Assembly: GCA_905147135.1 (NCBI GenBank)
Contig: LR990048.1
Coordinates: forward strand, 1,844,563-1,908,562
Direction of reading: 5' to 3'
From: Blastobasis lacticolella
Taxonomy: Eukaryota; Arthropoda; Insecta; Lepidoptera; Blastobasidae
Length of the DNA stretch: 64,000 bases
Shown here: positions 42,666 through 53,996 of the stretch, in pieces
How positions within the stretch are numbered: position 1 is the first letter of the stretch
How the letters are laid out: the number at the start of each line of letters is the position of its first letter
Translations under genes and position numbers: made by a program
The notes under the pieces: generated by a model
The model's input: the letters and a program-made list of their open reading frames with translations, nothing else
What the model was told of the DNA's origin: nothing
The model's database searches: none

Positions 42666-44590
42666 TAAGTAAATATTTGATAATAACAGTGTGGCGGGGA
42701 TGCCGTATCAGTGAGTTTGTGGAACAATTAGCTGGTGTACTTTAGGATGTCTTAGAGATAGGATAGGCATCGAATGTACAAAATTTCAAAAATGACCCAG
42801 TACAGATCTCCGCGATTTCTATGCGAGCGGGACAACATGCCAACATGTACCGAAAAAAAAAGAGAAAAATTGTTAGCATGTTTGTTTACATTTAACCGGA
42901 GACATTCGAATGAAATTTTCAATATTTCAGTATGTTTGTTATTGCGGTCGTAGTTTCCCAATGTTATAGAAGATATCCGCGGCAACAATGGGATAAACGT
43001 TTCAGAAAATTGAAAAAAAAAAGGGTAGTTTGGTTAGTAATTTAGTTTAATGTTGGTATCATATTATTAATTAAAAAAAAAAGTAAATACGAGTAAGTGA
43101 ACTGATTGACGGTAGATAATTTCGAATTATGTTTTGAGTAACTAAAGATAAACCTGTGACTTAGTTCGACCGAAAACCATTTGTACTATGTTAATGTGAC
43201 TTAGTTTGACCTGGATAAAGACTTTGTTAGACGGATCTATCTAAGAAGCTAACTCAATATGTGACGACTATCGAGCCGAGGATTTTATAAGATTTATGTG
43301 ATAGTTTTGTTTTCTCAAAATTTGTTGCATCATCGGATGAAAGTTATCGTGTTTTATCAATGATGGTGGGCTGATGGAGGCTATGGGAGAGTTTTATGGT
43401 TGCTTACCGGCCTGATGGAAGCTATGGGAGCGTGGCTTATTATAGAAGGTAGTTGTTTCAAGCTTTGTGAGAAAATGTTGAAAGTCCAGATATTTTGGTG
43501 ATTGTTGAATAGTCTGTTTTATAAATTAACTTTAGCTTCGAGTACTGAAAATTTTTTGATTACCGATATAAAGTAACTTTTTCGAGTTCTGTTTTTGTAC
43601 CAGTAAGATGAGGCAGTGTAAGCAATGGTGACATTTTATATCCTTCTGCCAGTACAAGTTTAGTAGTACCTAAACTGTTGTTGAAGTCAAACATCCTGAT
43701 TTATTTGGCTGACTTGGAGTGGCTTGGGAGTCATGTGTGTGACTCATTGGGCTGGGAGCTCCGAAAGTCTCGATGTTGTGGCTGTAGATGGCAAATTGAA
43801 TGTTATAATTTTTTTAGAAGGCGGCTGGGTTTGGAACACCTTCATTGTTACAAATTCGCTTGATTTAAATTTGTAGTTGAATGTGGTTCTCGTATATTGT
43901 ATTTTTGCCATACGAATAAATAAATAAAAAATTATTACAAACATTGTTAAATCGTTTCAAAATGGGAGATTAAACGTAACGTAAAGTCTAGATAGAGTAT
44001 ACTAGTTCAAACAGTTAAAATCGATGACGATGATTATTACTTGTTTAGTTTTGTCGTGGTAACAGATGGACTGCTGTAACCCAAGACTGGCGTATCAGAT
44101 AGATGTGAGACCTTCTTATTATTAAACTCCTGATTTAGTTTTGATATTAAGCAGTAAAGATAATGTTGTTTTTGTATCACCGTGAACAGTTGTTCGGGTC
44201 TGTGTGTAACGCGATTACTTGTTGTGTATCTCGTAGACCGTTATTACGTGTTATGATAGCAGACAGACTGTGTTACCTATCACTGACTTAGTACAGATTT
44301 GGTCGAAGGATTGACCATGAGCTGAGAGTCTGTAGACAGCTATTAGTGAAGTAAAGCGTGTTAAAAATACTACTTCATGATTTTAGCTATTATATTGAAA
44401 AGTATACTGTATAGTCTAACAGTAGATACCTTTGCACAGGTTATATAAGCACGGCTACTACAGTGGTGCCCCTATGTTATAGATAGAGGTATTACTAGAG
44501 TCTATAAGTACCTACCGGTTTAAAAAATATGACGAATGAACAACACTGAGCTGATATGTTGGCAATGTTCATTAACTTCTATTTATTTGT
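42666..44590. other. Unrecognised AT-rich DNA
   Basis: No ORF with a motif. Local self-similarity occurs near 43375-43440 (CTGATGGAAGCTATGGGAG repeated). Confidence 0.45.
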
Positions 44591-44890
44591 CCCGCCTGTG
44601 TGGCTCCCGCTTGTGTGGCACCCGCCTGTGTGGCAACCCACCTGTGTGGCAACCCGCCTGTGTGGCAACCCGCCTGTGTGGCAACCCGCCTGTGTGGCAA
44701 CCCGCCTGTGTGGCAACCCGCCTGTGTGGCAACCCGTCTGTGTGGCAACCCGCCTGTGTGGCAACCCGCCTGTGTGGCAACCCACCTGTGTGGCAACCCG
44801 CCTGTGTGGCAACCCGCCTGTGTGGCATCCCGCCTGTGTGGCATCCCGCCTGTGTGGCATCCCGCCTGTTTGGCATTTCGCCTGTGTGAC
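44591..44890 (+). repeat. Minisatellite, 16-bp unit (CCTGTGTGGCAACCCG)
   Basis: About 18 adjacent units. The first two or so are 15 bp; the core is nearly invariant; the last units change AACCCG to ATCCCG. Degenerate units continue to about 45000. The unit length is not a multiple of 3 and has no stop, so long open frames appear on both strands in several phases. They are artefacts. Confidence 0.95.
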
Positions 44891-45000
44891 GTAAAGTCTG
44901 TGTGGTATTTCGCTTGTGTGCAGGTCCAGTTGCGTGGCGGCCCGATTGCGTGGTGGCCCGCCTGATGGCGTTCGTCAGTGTGGTGGTTGCCTGTGTGTCA

Positions 45001-45639
45001 TTTCTCCTGTATGTAACATTACTCTTATTTTTTTATATTAGGATGGCGCTAACGGATGACCAAGAATCATAAGGCATTTAATGAAGGAGTGTTTCGTTCC
45101 CACTCTAAGTAACATTGGGTCTATTGCTGAGTACTGAAAATTTTAAGTAGGTATGTCACATATTTGTAGTGAATCTAAGTACCTACAGTAATGGACGTCG
45201 GGGACAATACGCGAGCTCTGTGATTGGGGCTTGTTTCCCACTCAACAAGAGCATCAGGGGGAAAACACTGGTGACGATGATTAAACCTTGGTTTACTTTG
45301 GATTAACATTGGTGGTAATTATGATACGGTTCATAGTCTGGTGTTATATCTTGTCACGCCTCTCTAATAAACTAAAGCCGTAGCTGAATTTATGTCGGCA
45401 ACTTATAAATAATTTGTGTACGAGATGATGTTGTTATCTCTCAATCTACAGAAGTTTAATATGATAAATGATAATGTACGTATGTTTTATGTGAAGAATT
45501 GGTGGGTTAATGCAGTGCGATTCATAAGACTTACTTGGGTGATGTGTTGTGGTCAGAAGTGACCGAGCGAATATGGTACTGTGCTATGGTTTTCATGTTT
45601 CAGATAACACACGAGGACGTGTGTATAGCAGGACGGCCG
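45001..45639. other. Unrecognised AT-rich DNA
   Basis: No coding or repeat signal was seen between the minisatellite and the second direct repeat. Confidence 0.45.
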
Positions 45640-46095
45640 TGACGGATCACTGTCAATAGTATGGAATCATGTGGTCAATAGTATGGTCTGGTGGGGCGTG
45701 CTGACAGAGTCTCGACGGCACGACTCGGGCGGAGTGTCGGCCATTCTTGGCGCGACCGCTGCCGAGGAGTGACGCGTCTTGAAACTGTCTCCACATTTCG
45801 TTTACAGAAAGTGTTATTTACGTTTGAAAATAAAGCAATTTTAAAATCACCTTTGAAATAAAAAAGTTAATTACCTCAACTGCCTATATTGTGATACTGT
45901 TCTTTAAAAGAACAGTATCACAATATGTTGTTTCAAGTGAAATTATAAGTGATGTGCAAAAATGAATTGGAATAAATACCGTGGAGTAAATGTGAACCTT
46001 TTCTTTAATTTATCTGGACGATTACGATCTAATACTGTTATCACCACCCTGATGACAATGATCCTGATACACCCCTTTCCTTCACGCGACGACAT
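45640..46095 (+). repeat. Direct repeat unit 2 (LTR-like), pairs with 40601-41059
   Basis: Same order of blocks as unit 1 with small differences. It lacks a stretch after GTCAATAGTA and carries an added hairpin arm at 45906-45930. Confidence 0.8.
45886..45926. repeat. Perfect 20-bp hairpin with 1-base centre
   Basis: Arms 45886-45905 (ATATTGTGATACTGTTCTTT) and 45907-45926 are exact reverse complements around one A. Direct repeat unit 1 has only the first arm. Confidence 0.9.
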
Positions 46096-46310
46096 ATTTA
46101 TAAAATATTTGTATGCCCACAATTGGGGTTAACACAGAGAAACACACAAACATTACAATATCTTGAAAAATCATTGTTCAACATCGTCATAGTTATCATC
46201 ATCATAATCTGCTTCCCACATGACCTTGAACTAGCTGCATCCATCAGCACATACGACCGCACCCCATTAGATAGTTGGACGAACGACCTTGTGAGAGTCT
46301 TCTCATACTG

Positions 46311-47742
46311 ACGAGACAAGTCGTCGATGTTGTCGATCCTACAAATTTTAGACCAGTTTCAATTTTACCGACTCTAAGTAAAATATTTGAGAAAATCATA
46401 TTAAATCAACTAAAAGCTCATTTTTATGGAAGTAACCTATTGCATCATAAACAATTCGATTTTACTCGCGGTCGTTCAACAGCTGATGCTGGTGTTGATC
46501 TTATTAAACATATCTTTGGGGCCTGGGAGGAATCACGTGATGCCTTAGGGGTTTCCTGTGATTTATCCAAAGCCTTTGATTGCGTTAATCATGATATTTT
46601 GGTCAGGAAATTACAACATTATGGAATAAAGGACTTGGCCCTGAACTTGCTAAATTCATACTTGAGTCATAGAATTCAAAAAGTTGATGTAAACGGAGAG
46701 AGATCTATGGGGTCTGTTGTCTCTATGGGTGTCCCCCAGGGATCTATTTTGGGCCCGTTTTTGTTTCTTGTTTATGTAAATGACTTACCGTACTTTGTAA
46801 AAGATACCCATGAAATTGTCTCGTTCGCGGACGATACATCTTTAGTGTTTAAAGTAAAAAGACAACAATTAACATATGAAGACGTGAACAAGGCTATTGC
46901 AGAAGTGGTAAACTGGTTTACGGTTAATAATTTATTACTGAATGGCAAGAAGACAAAATGTTTAAAATTCTCTTTGCCAAATGTTAGATCAGTGCCCACT
47001 AATGTACAAATAAAAGGCGAAAATTTAAATCTTGTTGATTCTACAGTATTTTTAGGCTTTACTCTGGATAATAAATTGCAATGGGGTCCTCACATTGATA
47101 AATTGGCGAAAAGGCTAAGTTCTGCAGCATATGCTGTAAAGAAAATACGGGGTATTTCTGACGAGGCTACAGCAAGATTAGTTTATTTTAGTTATTTCCA
47201 CAGTATTATGGCCTATGGCATACTGCTGTGGGGACATGCTGCCGACTGGCACAATGTATTTGTATTGCAGAAAAGGGCTATTCGCGCGATTTATCAATTG
47301 AGACCTAGAACTTCACTTAGAGATAAATTCAGGAATATTGATATAATGACAATGCCGTCACAATATATATATGAGAACTTAATGTATGTTCATAAAAATT
47401 TACACTTATTTAAGAAGAATAGTGATGTTCATAATATTAATACGAGAAATAAAGATAAGCTTGTTGCTGGTGCTTGTCGTCTAGCCAAAGTCCACAAATC
47501 ATTTATGGGTCAATGTGTACGCTTTTATAATAAGGTTCCAACAGATATTCAGAATTTACCATTGAATAAATTTAAAGTCGCTATAAAAAACAAATTATGT
47601 CAAAAAAGTTATTATAGTATATCTGAATATGTAAATGACAAAAGTCCATGGGACTGAACTGCTGTTCTATACAGGTATTTACTTTTAAGATAGTATATAG
47701 GACAAATAATGTATTAGTACATAAGACATGTTTGAAAAAAAA
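46311..47742 (+). mobile_element. 5'-truncated non-LTR retrotransposon with intact reverse transcriptase frame
   Basis: One uninterrupted frame (46275-47657, 460 codons including about 15 of flank) has NFRPVSILPTLSKIFEKI, then SKAFDCVNHDIL (RT motif A), GVPQGSILGPFLFLVYVNDL (motif B) and FADDTS (catalytic FADD, 46824-46835). It ends in YVNDKSPWD after a thumb and C-terminal region. This is the jockey/CR1-like layout. The apurinic endonuclease part is absent. An A-run near 47733 is a likely poly(A) tail. The intact frame suggests a recent insertion, but the element cannot move on its own without its 5' part. Confidence 0.85.
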
Positions 47743-47754
47743 AGAATTAACGTA

Positions 47755-48242
47755 GGCTCTGTGGGTTTCTTGCCGTTTCTTTCCCCCACGGAGAACCACC
47801 TTGGAAGCGGCGTTAATTTTCCTTCCTCTCCCACACATGGTGTCTCCTGTCTGCGCTGGGGTAGGATAGTAGTTAGAGTAGGGGCAGGGTAGGGTAGGGT
47901 AGGAGTAAGATAGCGGTAAGGGTTGGGTAGGGGTAAGATAGTGGTAGGGTAGGGTTAAGGCAATGTTAGGATAGGCTAGGGGTAAGGTAGCGATAGGGAA
48001 GGGATAGGATAGAGTAGGGTGATAGCGACTACCTACCACTTACAGCATGTGTGATGCACGCTCACTTAAAAGTCTGTCTGGCGGTGGCGTGGGGGCCGGG
48101 TCGCTCTTTTCCCTCAAATATGGTTGAATTGGACGATGGCTGGGCCCTGCGTTATACTCGTGAACGGGTGCTGCCTTGGTGGACTGGCTTACTCTTGCTG
48201 TAGTTTTAGGTGGTTTTTCTTAATTACACTAGACATACCTAT
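47755..48242 (+). repeat. Dispersed repeat H with G-rich minisatellite, first part
   Basis: GGGTAGGGTAGG-type array at 47860-48025, then TGTGTGATGCACGCTCAC, GGCGTGGGGGCCGGGTCGCT and GTGAACGGGTGCTGCCTTGG. The matching copy is at 52600-52960. Confidence 0.8.
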
Positions 48243-48437
48243 CTTTATATATATAATTCTTCTGTGAGTGTGTATGTCACTGAACTTCTCTCAAACGACT
48301 GGACCGATTTTGATGAAATTTTTTGTGTGTGTTCAAGGGGATCTGGGAATGGTTTAGATTCACAATTTTGTCAGAAAAGTTTGAAATTTTCAAATGAAAG
48401 ACGTGTAGACAGGACAACGTCTGTCGGGTCCGCTAGT
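48243..48437 (+). mobile_element. Helitron-like non-autonomous element
   Basis: Contains GGACCGATTTTGATGAAATT and ends GTCGGGTCCGCTAGT (CTAG-type 3' end). Repeat H at 52960-52980 shows the same site without it, and no target duplication is visible. Confidence 0.65.
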
Positions 48438-48620
48438 ATAATATAATATAGCGTTCCGGCTCTGCCTGGCATTTTTGAGCATGGTTCGGTCGTGGTTGGC
48501 GAGGGATACGTTATCTACGGCCATAGGGCGGTCAGCGTGTCACTGTGTGTTTCCTTCCTACTTTCCAACCCCCCTCCTTTTTGACGATTGAAAGAGAAAT
48601 TTTGATTTTGATTTTGATTT
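48438..48620 (+). repeat. Dispersed repeat H, second part, with (ATTTTG)n
   Basis: Shares GCGTGTCACTGTG and CTTTTTGACGATTGAAAGAG with 52977-53160, then a short (ATTTTG)n array. Confidence 0.7.
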
Positions 48621-48867
48621 TGTCGTGCGTCGTGTCACTAATTTTAAAGAACATTACTGTTCTGATCAGTGAATGTTTTTCTGGGTCGTCCTCTGAAGGG
48701 CCGGTTTTCCAGATTCGCACTATATAGGTACATCTTCCGTCAATCTTCTTTCTTCCATTCGCTCTACATGCCCGAACCATCTCAACATCCCTCTTTCAAT
48801 TTTTGACACTACATCATCTTTCAACACATGTTGGTAATTTTATTGTCACATAATAAAAAAAAAAACA

Positions 48868-49142
48868 TCTTAGCGTTAATGTCCCGGTTGTGCTCTCGTG
48901 AACGAGGGCCCGGGGTCCGCCTTGACATGATCCAGGACTTGGCGATCAGGTAATTAAAGTGGAGCGACTACCATCTGACCTCCGTGACCCTGCTACCAGG
49001 GGAACCTGACCAGATTGGATCAGGGTTACAAATTCAGTTGCCTGAATTTGCAGGTTTCATCACAATGTTTTCCCTCACCGTAAGAGCATCGGTTAGAATT
49101 CAACTAATGTACATAACTCAGAAAAGAGTCATTGGTACATAG
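48868..49142 (-). mobile_element. tRNA-derived SINE, family C, head missing
   Basis: Minus-strand copy from CTTAGCGTTAATGTCCCGGT to CAGAAAAGAGTCATTGGTAC. Confidence 0.78.
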
Positions 49143-49165
49143 GCACCATGTGGCGATGACACATA

Positions 49166-49640
49166 ATCTCCTCCTTTTTAATCGGTTTTAATCGGTCCCT
49201 CAATGCTGAGGATCTGACTCTGCCGACGTCGCAAGGACGTTCTTGTTCTCCATGAGCTGCGGTCGGCGGCCTCCTGTAGGGTCGCTCTCACTGGCATTTA
49301 CAGACATCACCTGGTTAAGCCATCGCTTGAGCCTTCGGCCTCTTGGTCTTCTGCCTTCTACGGCACCAGTTACAATTAGTCTCTCCAAGTTGTTGGGATC
49401 TCGACGAGCAATATGTCCAAAATACTGGTTTATCCTGTAAAGGCAAACAGATGATAACCGTTGTTTGCCCTCAAGACCCAGCTCTTTCGGTATGGAGACA
49501 TTTATTCGGAAAGCAGTCCAGGGCACCCTTAGCATTCCCCACCAACACCACATCTCAAACGCATCAGTTCGTTTTCTGTCTGCTTCCTTTACAGTCTAGG
49601 TTTAAACCCCGCATAAGAATATCGAGAATGCAAGGGACAT
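49166..49640 (-). mobile_element. RTE-like LINE 3' fragment inserted in the duplicated segment
   Basis: The minus frame 49200-49553 (117 codons) reads MWCWWGMLRVPWTAFRINVS, then RINQYFGHIARRDPNNLERL and VTGAVEGRRPRGRRLKRWL. This is the same pol C-terminus as at 63838-64000. The gene 2 counterpart (about 26755) lacks it. Confidence 0.72.
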
Positions 49641-50730
49641 ACACATAATGTAGCACAAGGTTAATCATCCTTATCTTAGCGTCTATCCCGGCTTATCCAG
49701 GGTCCGCTTTCCTACATTTCTCCCTCCATTTCGCTCGATTTTCATCATCCTCACGTCGTAGGCCATTGGCTCTCGCATTAGACTCTGCGATGTCTATCCA
49801 TCGCTTCCTGGGCCTCTTGCGGGATCTCTAGGAATCTCAGAGTAATCTTCATTTTAAATTTACAGGGTCGAGATGGATACGACTGGGATGTAGCCACCCA
49901 TGGTATTTTTTTCACCGCTTTCTACTACGCCTATGTGATCACCAACTAACCTGGTGGGTGGTTAGCTGAAAGGATCAGTAGCTTCGGCATGTTGTTCCCT
50001 TTAATAGCAGCTATACTCAATGTTGTGGCAGTGGTTATCGAAGGAGAAGTCGGAATGTCCATCATCACAATTATTAAGGGATTTAGTGAGGTTGGTATTT
50101 TTGTTAACATTTTTTGGACTGCACTGTTTTAACTGTTACTGGTACTTTTATACTTACTCTCAACCAGCTTAAAAGAAGCTAAAACATAAAGGTGCATAGA
50201 GATGCTAGCTTATCTTAAACTGGTTTTTGGTAGATTGACGTGCTGCTTTCTGAACGTTTTAATAACGCCCGGTGATATGTTAGAAGATTTGTCATGGTTT
50301 CGGTATCAGTTCTTAATTATGAATAACTCTTTTGTTAAACCAAAGTCCCAGGCGATAAAGCTCCACAGATAAACCAAATTTTTGTACATATTTGTAAAGT
50401 TAAATTAAGATTAATCCTAATCCAACATATAGTTGCAAACTGTAACATTTAAACTCTACAACTACTTGATTATTTTACTTTTCAGGGCCCCGTTATCCCA
50501 GCTTTCATCTTGTTACTGGCTAGATGGGTGCCTCCAGCCGAAAGATCTTGCTTTGGAGCCGTGATCTTCGGTGCCGCTCAAGTCGGTAACATTCTTGGAC
50601 TTTACATTTCTGAAAACCTCTTGGCTGATGGCGGAGATTGGGCCAATTTCTTCTATATCTTCAGTGGCCTTGGAAGCATATGGTTTATATTTTGGGTATG
50701 GCAATTTTTTGGTTATGACACTTGTAAGTG

Positions 50731-50885
50731 GCGAGACACACTGATGAAGTGCGCAGCGCGGCGTACTGGACGATGTGGGAAAACTTGTTACACGCCGAGA
50801 AATTTGTATGGAATTACATTGACAGGTGGCGAAATGTCCCACTGTGCAGTGTGCCGTGCGGCGCATTGCATAATGTCGGATTTGA
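50731..50885. repeat. GC-rich imperfect inverted repeat (possible MITE)
   Basis: The left end (GAAGTGCGCAGCGCGGCG) and right end (GTGCCGTGCGGCGCATTGCA) are partial reverse complements. It sits where pseudogene intron 4 should continue. Confidence 0.45.
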
Positions 50886-50946
50886 CCGTTGGTCAAAGCA
50901 AATTCCTGCCGGGAAATCCGCACAGGAATTTGCTTTGACCAACGGT
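50885..50946. repeat. Perfect 24-bp inverted repeat at a LINE 5' junction
   Basis: Arms 50885-50908 and 50923-50946 share CAAAGCAAATTCCTG and its complement. The right arm is LINE coding sequence (EFALTNG). Confidence 0.85.
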
Positions 50947-51440
50947 TTCACGCAACTGGTATTAGAACCCACCTACTTACCGGATGTTGTGGGCCTTGAT
51001 CCTTTTTTGTTAGATCTTTTGCTGACCTCCCACCCAGACGGTAATCGGGTGTCCATCGTTGCTCCTCTTGGGACATCCTGGACACCACAGCCTGGTCCGT
51101 TCTGAGGTGCCTCATGATATACCTGAACGGGCTCGCCCCAGTGGGTCACGCAAGGTATGGCACTATGATTCAGCAGACTGGGATGGATTGTGAGAATTCT
51201 TCGCGTCGTACCCGTGGATACAGCTTTGCTTTTCCTCAAATGATATCAACACCTGTGCTGTCGCTGTAGCTGATGTCATACTGCAGGAAATGGAATGTTT
51301 TATCCCATCCTCTGTAGTCCGCCTCGGCGGCAAGAGTCAGCTCCTGCTTGAGGCGAGATGCCTCAGGCGTAGTGGTGAAACAATTTGCCTCAAGCAGGAT
51401 GCTTTTCGTGACAGTGGCCACCCACAACACCCACTTTTTG
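50909..51440 (+). mobile_element. LINE endonuclease-region fragment (family of 38003-39345)
   Basis: The frame reads EFALTNGFTQLVLEPTYLPD, then LDLLLTSHPDGNR (end of the apurinic endonuclease domain). Later there is a stretch matching 38018-38075 (TATGGCACTATGATTCAGCA). It occupies the place of transporter exons 5-6. Confidence 0.75.
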
Positions 51441-52599
51441 AAGAAAAATTATAATGCTGAATCGAGGTCTATAATTAGCTTCATTGTTTTTATTTGTACA
51501 CAGAAATACTATATAATACAAAACAATAGCATAGGGAAAGAAAACAAACATGGTGTGTTATGTGCACACCATTATATCTTTATTATAAATGTTTTTGAGC
51601 GACCCAATATCGGATATTGATTATTATATCGACTTTCAATCGACATTTCATCCGAAAGTTGCCAATTTTACAAGCTTTTATCTAGCAGATTGTATGTTCG
51701 GGTCAAATGTTATAATTTATTTAAAGCATAGATTATTTTATCATCATCATTTTGGCGTTATGTCTCGGTGGTTTCGCCCCCACGTGGCACGCGAGGACCC
51801 GGGGTCCGCCGCTTTGACTTGATTATTAGTAATAATCTGATTATATTATCTGAGACTTGACTTATTGTTTGTGAACACGTGTTTAGGCTAGGATCATAGT
51901 AATGTTAGTCTTTTATTTTCTTTAAATTTTACGTGTTTCTACCGCCGGCGCCGCTTGCAAGAAGGCGTCAAAAAAAACCTATCACGCATTTTAAGGAAAT
52001 ATTTTTCTTTATCCTCAACAGCGTCTTCCGGGCCGGCGGTCTTTATTATACTGGCCTTGTATTCTGGATGTAACCGGTACGCTGCGGTTAGCCTTTTCAT
52101 AGCCTCTATGGCTTTCATGGCGGGCTTCTATAGCAGCCTCATCATCAACGCTATGGATATTGCTCCAAACTACGCAGGCACGTGCTCGACGTTAGTGATT
52201 GAACTAGCCGTAGCTATGGGGATCATATTTCCATACCTAATAGGATTGTTGACGCCTGATGTAAGTATTTATGTCTTAAGTATTTATTATTGTAAGTAGC
52301 TTTATTTCTAACGTGTAATTGCTGTATGGATTTAGGCAGGCGCATCAGTACAGACGAGTTTAAGAAAAGGTTGATGAATGTGGAAGTAGCGAGAAAGGTT
52401 TGCGAGACCGTAGCAATTGTGACAACATTGTCTCATGTTAACTTTTTTATTCGATGCCATGGGTTTCAATAGACAGACAGCACACCAGGGGTAACTGTCG
52501 ACGAAGCATTACCTACGACTTAAATGCTTAGGTTTCATGATAGAAAAGTCTTTAGGCAGATGTGTGTGTGTGTGAGGACTGTGCTGCGCTTAAATTTCC

Positions 52600-53170
52600 T
52601 TCCTTTCCCGCTTATGGTGTCTTCTGTCTACGGTTGGGTAGAGGTAGGGTAGCGGTAAGATAGTGATAGGGTATGGGTAAGGTAGTGGTAGGGTAGGGTT
52701 AAGGCAGTGGGAGAATACGGTAGGGGTAAGCTAGGGGTAGGGTAGGGATAGGATAGAGGGTGGGAGCGGTTACCTATCACATGCAGCATGTGTGATGCAC
52801 GCTCACATCATAAAAGTCTGTCTGGCGGTGGCGTGGGGGCCGGGTCGCTCTTTTCCCTCAAATATTGTTGAATTGGGCGACAGCTGGGCCCTGCGTTATA
52901 TTCGTGAACGGGTGCTGCCTTGGTGGAAGCTCTTACTGTAGTTTTAGGTGGATACTAGACATACTTATATAATATATTGAGCGCGGTTCGGTGCTGGCTG
53001 GCCTGGCATTGTCGGGCACGGTCCGGTTGTGATTGGCTTGGGGTGGGTTTGCTGCGGCCATGGGGCGGCAAGCGTGTCACTGTGCTTCGTTTCTACTTTC
53101 CTACCCCCTTCTTTTTGACGATTGAAAGAGGTATTTAATGTCCTAATCAACAAATAAATTTTGAATTTTG
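52600..53170 (+). repeat. Dispersed repeat H (no Helitron), inserted in pseudogene intron
   Basis: G-rich array 52634-52770, then the same unique blocks as 48030-48615. Gene 2 (near 31965) lacks it. Confidence 0.78.
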
Positions 53171-53537
53171 AAATTTTTCTTATGACTTTCTTTCAAATCG
53201 GAACATTGCAAAATACTTAACTACCTACTTATTATTTCTATGACCGGAAAACAACCACGCAATAATCACTATTGTTTTGTGTCAATTTCAATGCTATGTT
53301 TACTTATTTATTTTCTGCGTCATTAACTTAGATCGACTGTGTCGTTATCGCTTTTGCATAATGAATGAATAAACATCTAATAAACAAATAAATATTTGAA
53401 AAATATGCGGTTGCGGCTTCTATCCTCATTTATATCAAAATATTTATGTTCCTACTAAACAAACTTGAACAACAAAAACAACTTGCTACCGACTCATGTG
53501 TGTAAATTATGACAGATAGATAGTTTGATGAGCTTAA

Positions 53538-53682
53538 AGCGTCGGTGACCCAGTGGTTAAGGTATCCGACTCTTCAGTGGGAGGTGCCGGGTTTGAATCC
53601 CACTGTGGCCATGTACCAATGACTCTTTTCTGAGTTATGTACATTTGTTGAACACTAACCGATGATCTTACAGTGATCCGGT
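53538..53682 (+). mobile_element. SINE C head, facing a reverse copy
   Basis: AGCGTCGGTGACCCAGTGGT to CCGATGATCTTACAGTGA, then an abrupt join to the reverse SINE C. Confidence 0.78.
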
Positions 53683-53683
53683 T

Positions 53684-53996
53684 GTGCTCTCGCGCACGAG
53701 GGCCCGGGGTCCGCCTTGACCATGATCCAGGATATGGCAGGTCAGTTAATTACAGTGTAGCGACTGCCATCTGACCTCCGTGACCCTGCTACCGTAGGAA
53801 CCTAACTAGATTGGATAATGGTTACCATTCAGTCGCCTAAATGTGCAGGTTTTATCGCGACGTTTGCTTCACCGTAGGAGCATCGGTTAGTGATCAACTA
53901 ACTTACATTACTCAGAAAAGAGTCATCGGCACATGGTGGCACTGGGATTCGACCCCGGTACCTCGGTGTACGAGTCAGTACTTTAACCATAAGGCT
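53684..53996 (-). mobile_element. tRNA-derived SINE, family C
   Basis: Minus copy from CCGGTTGTGCTCTCGCGCAC to a head complement with GGGATTCGACCCCGGTACCT. The paralog is 33918-34229. Confidence 0.8.

Noticed and set aside
44591..44890. CRISPR-like array
   Set aside because: Units are contiguous 16-mers without unique spacers, and the genome is eukaryotic.
44536..44965. Overlapping open frames of 90-121 codons on both strands
   Set aside because: They are produced by the 16-bp minisatellite, which lacks stops in several phases. No start context, splice site or domain supports them.
40601..46095. Complete LTR retrotransposon
   Set aside because: No gag, protease, RT or integrase frame, no clear primer-binding site and no matching target duplication. 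Kept only as a finding.
46275..46310. Start of the 460-codon LINE frame as a real start codon
   Set aside because: These bases match a separate dispersed repeat (25826-25930), so the frame is open into flanking DNA. The LINE itself is 5'-truncated.
47860..48030. Telomeric repeat
   Set aside because: The unit is GGGTA-like and irregular, not TTAGG, and is part of an interspersed repeat with another copy.
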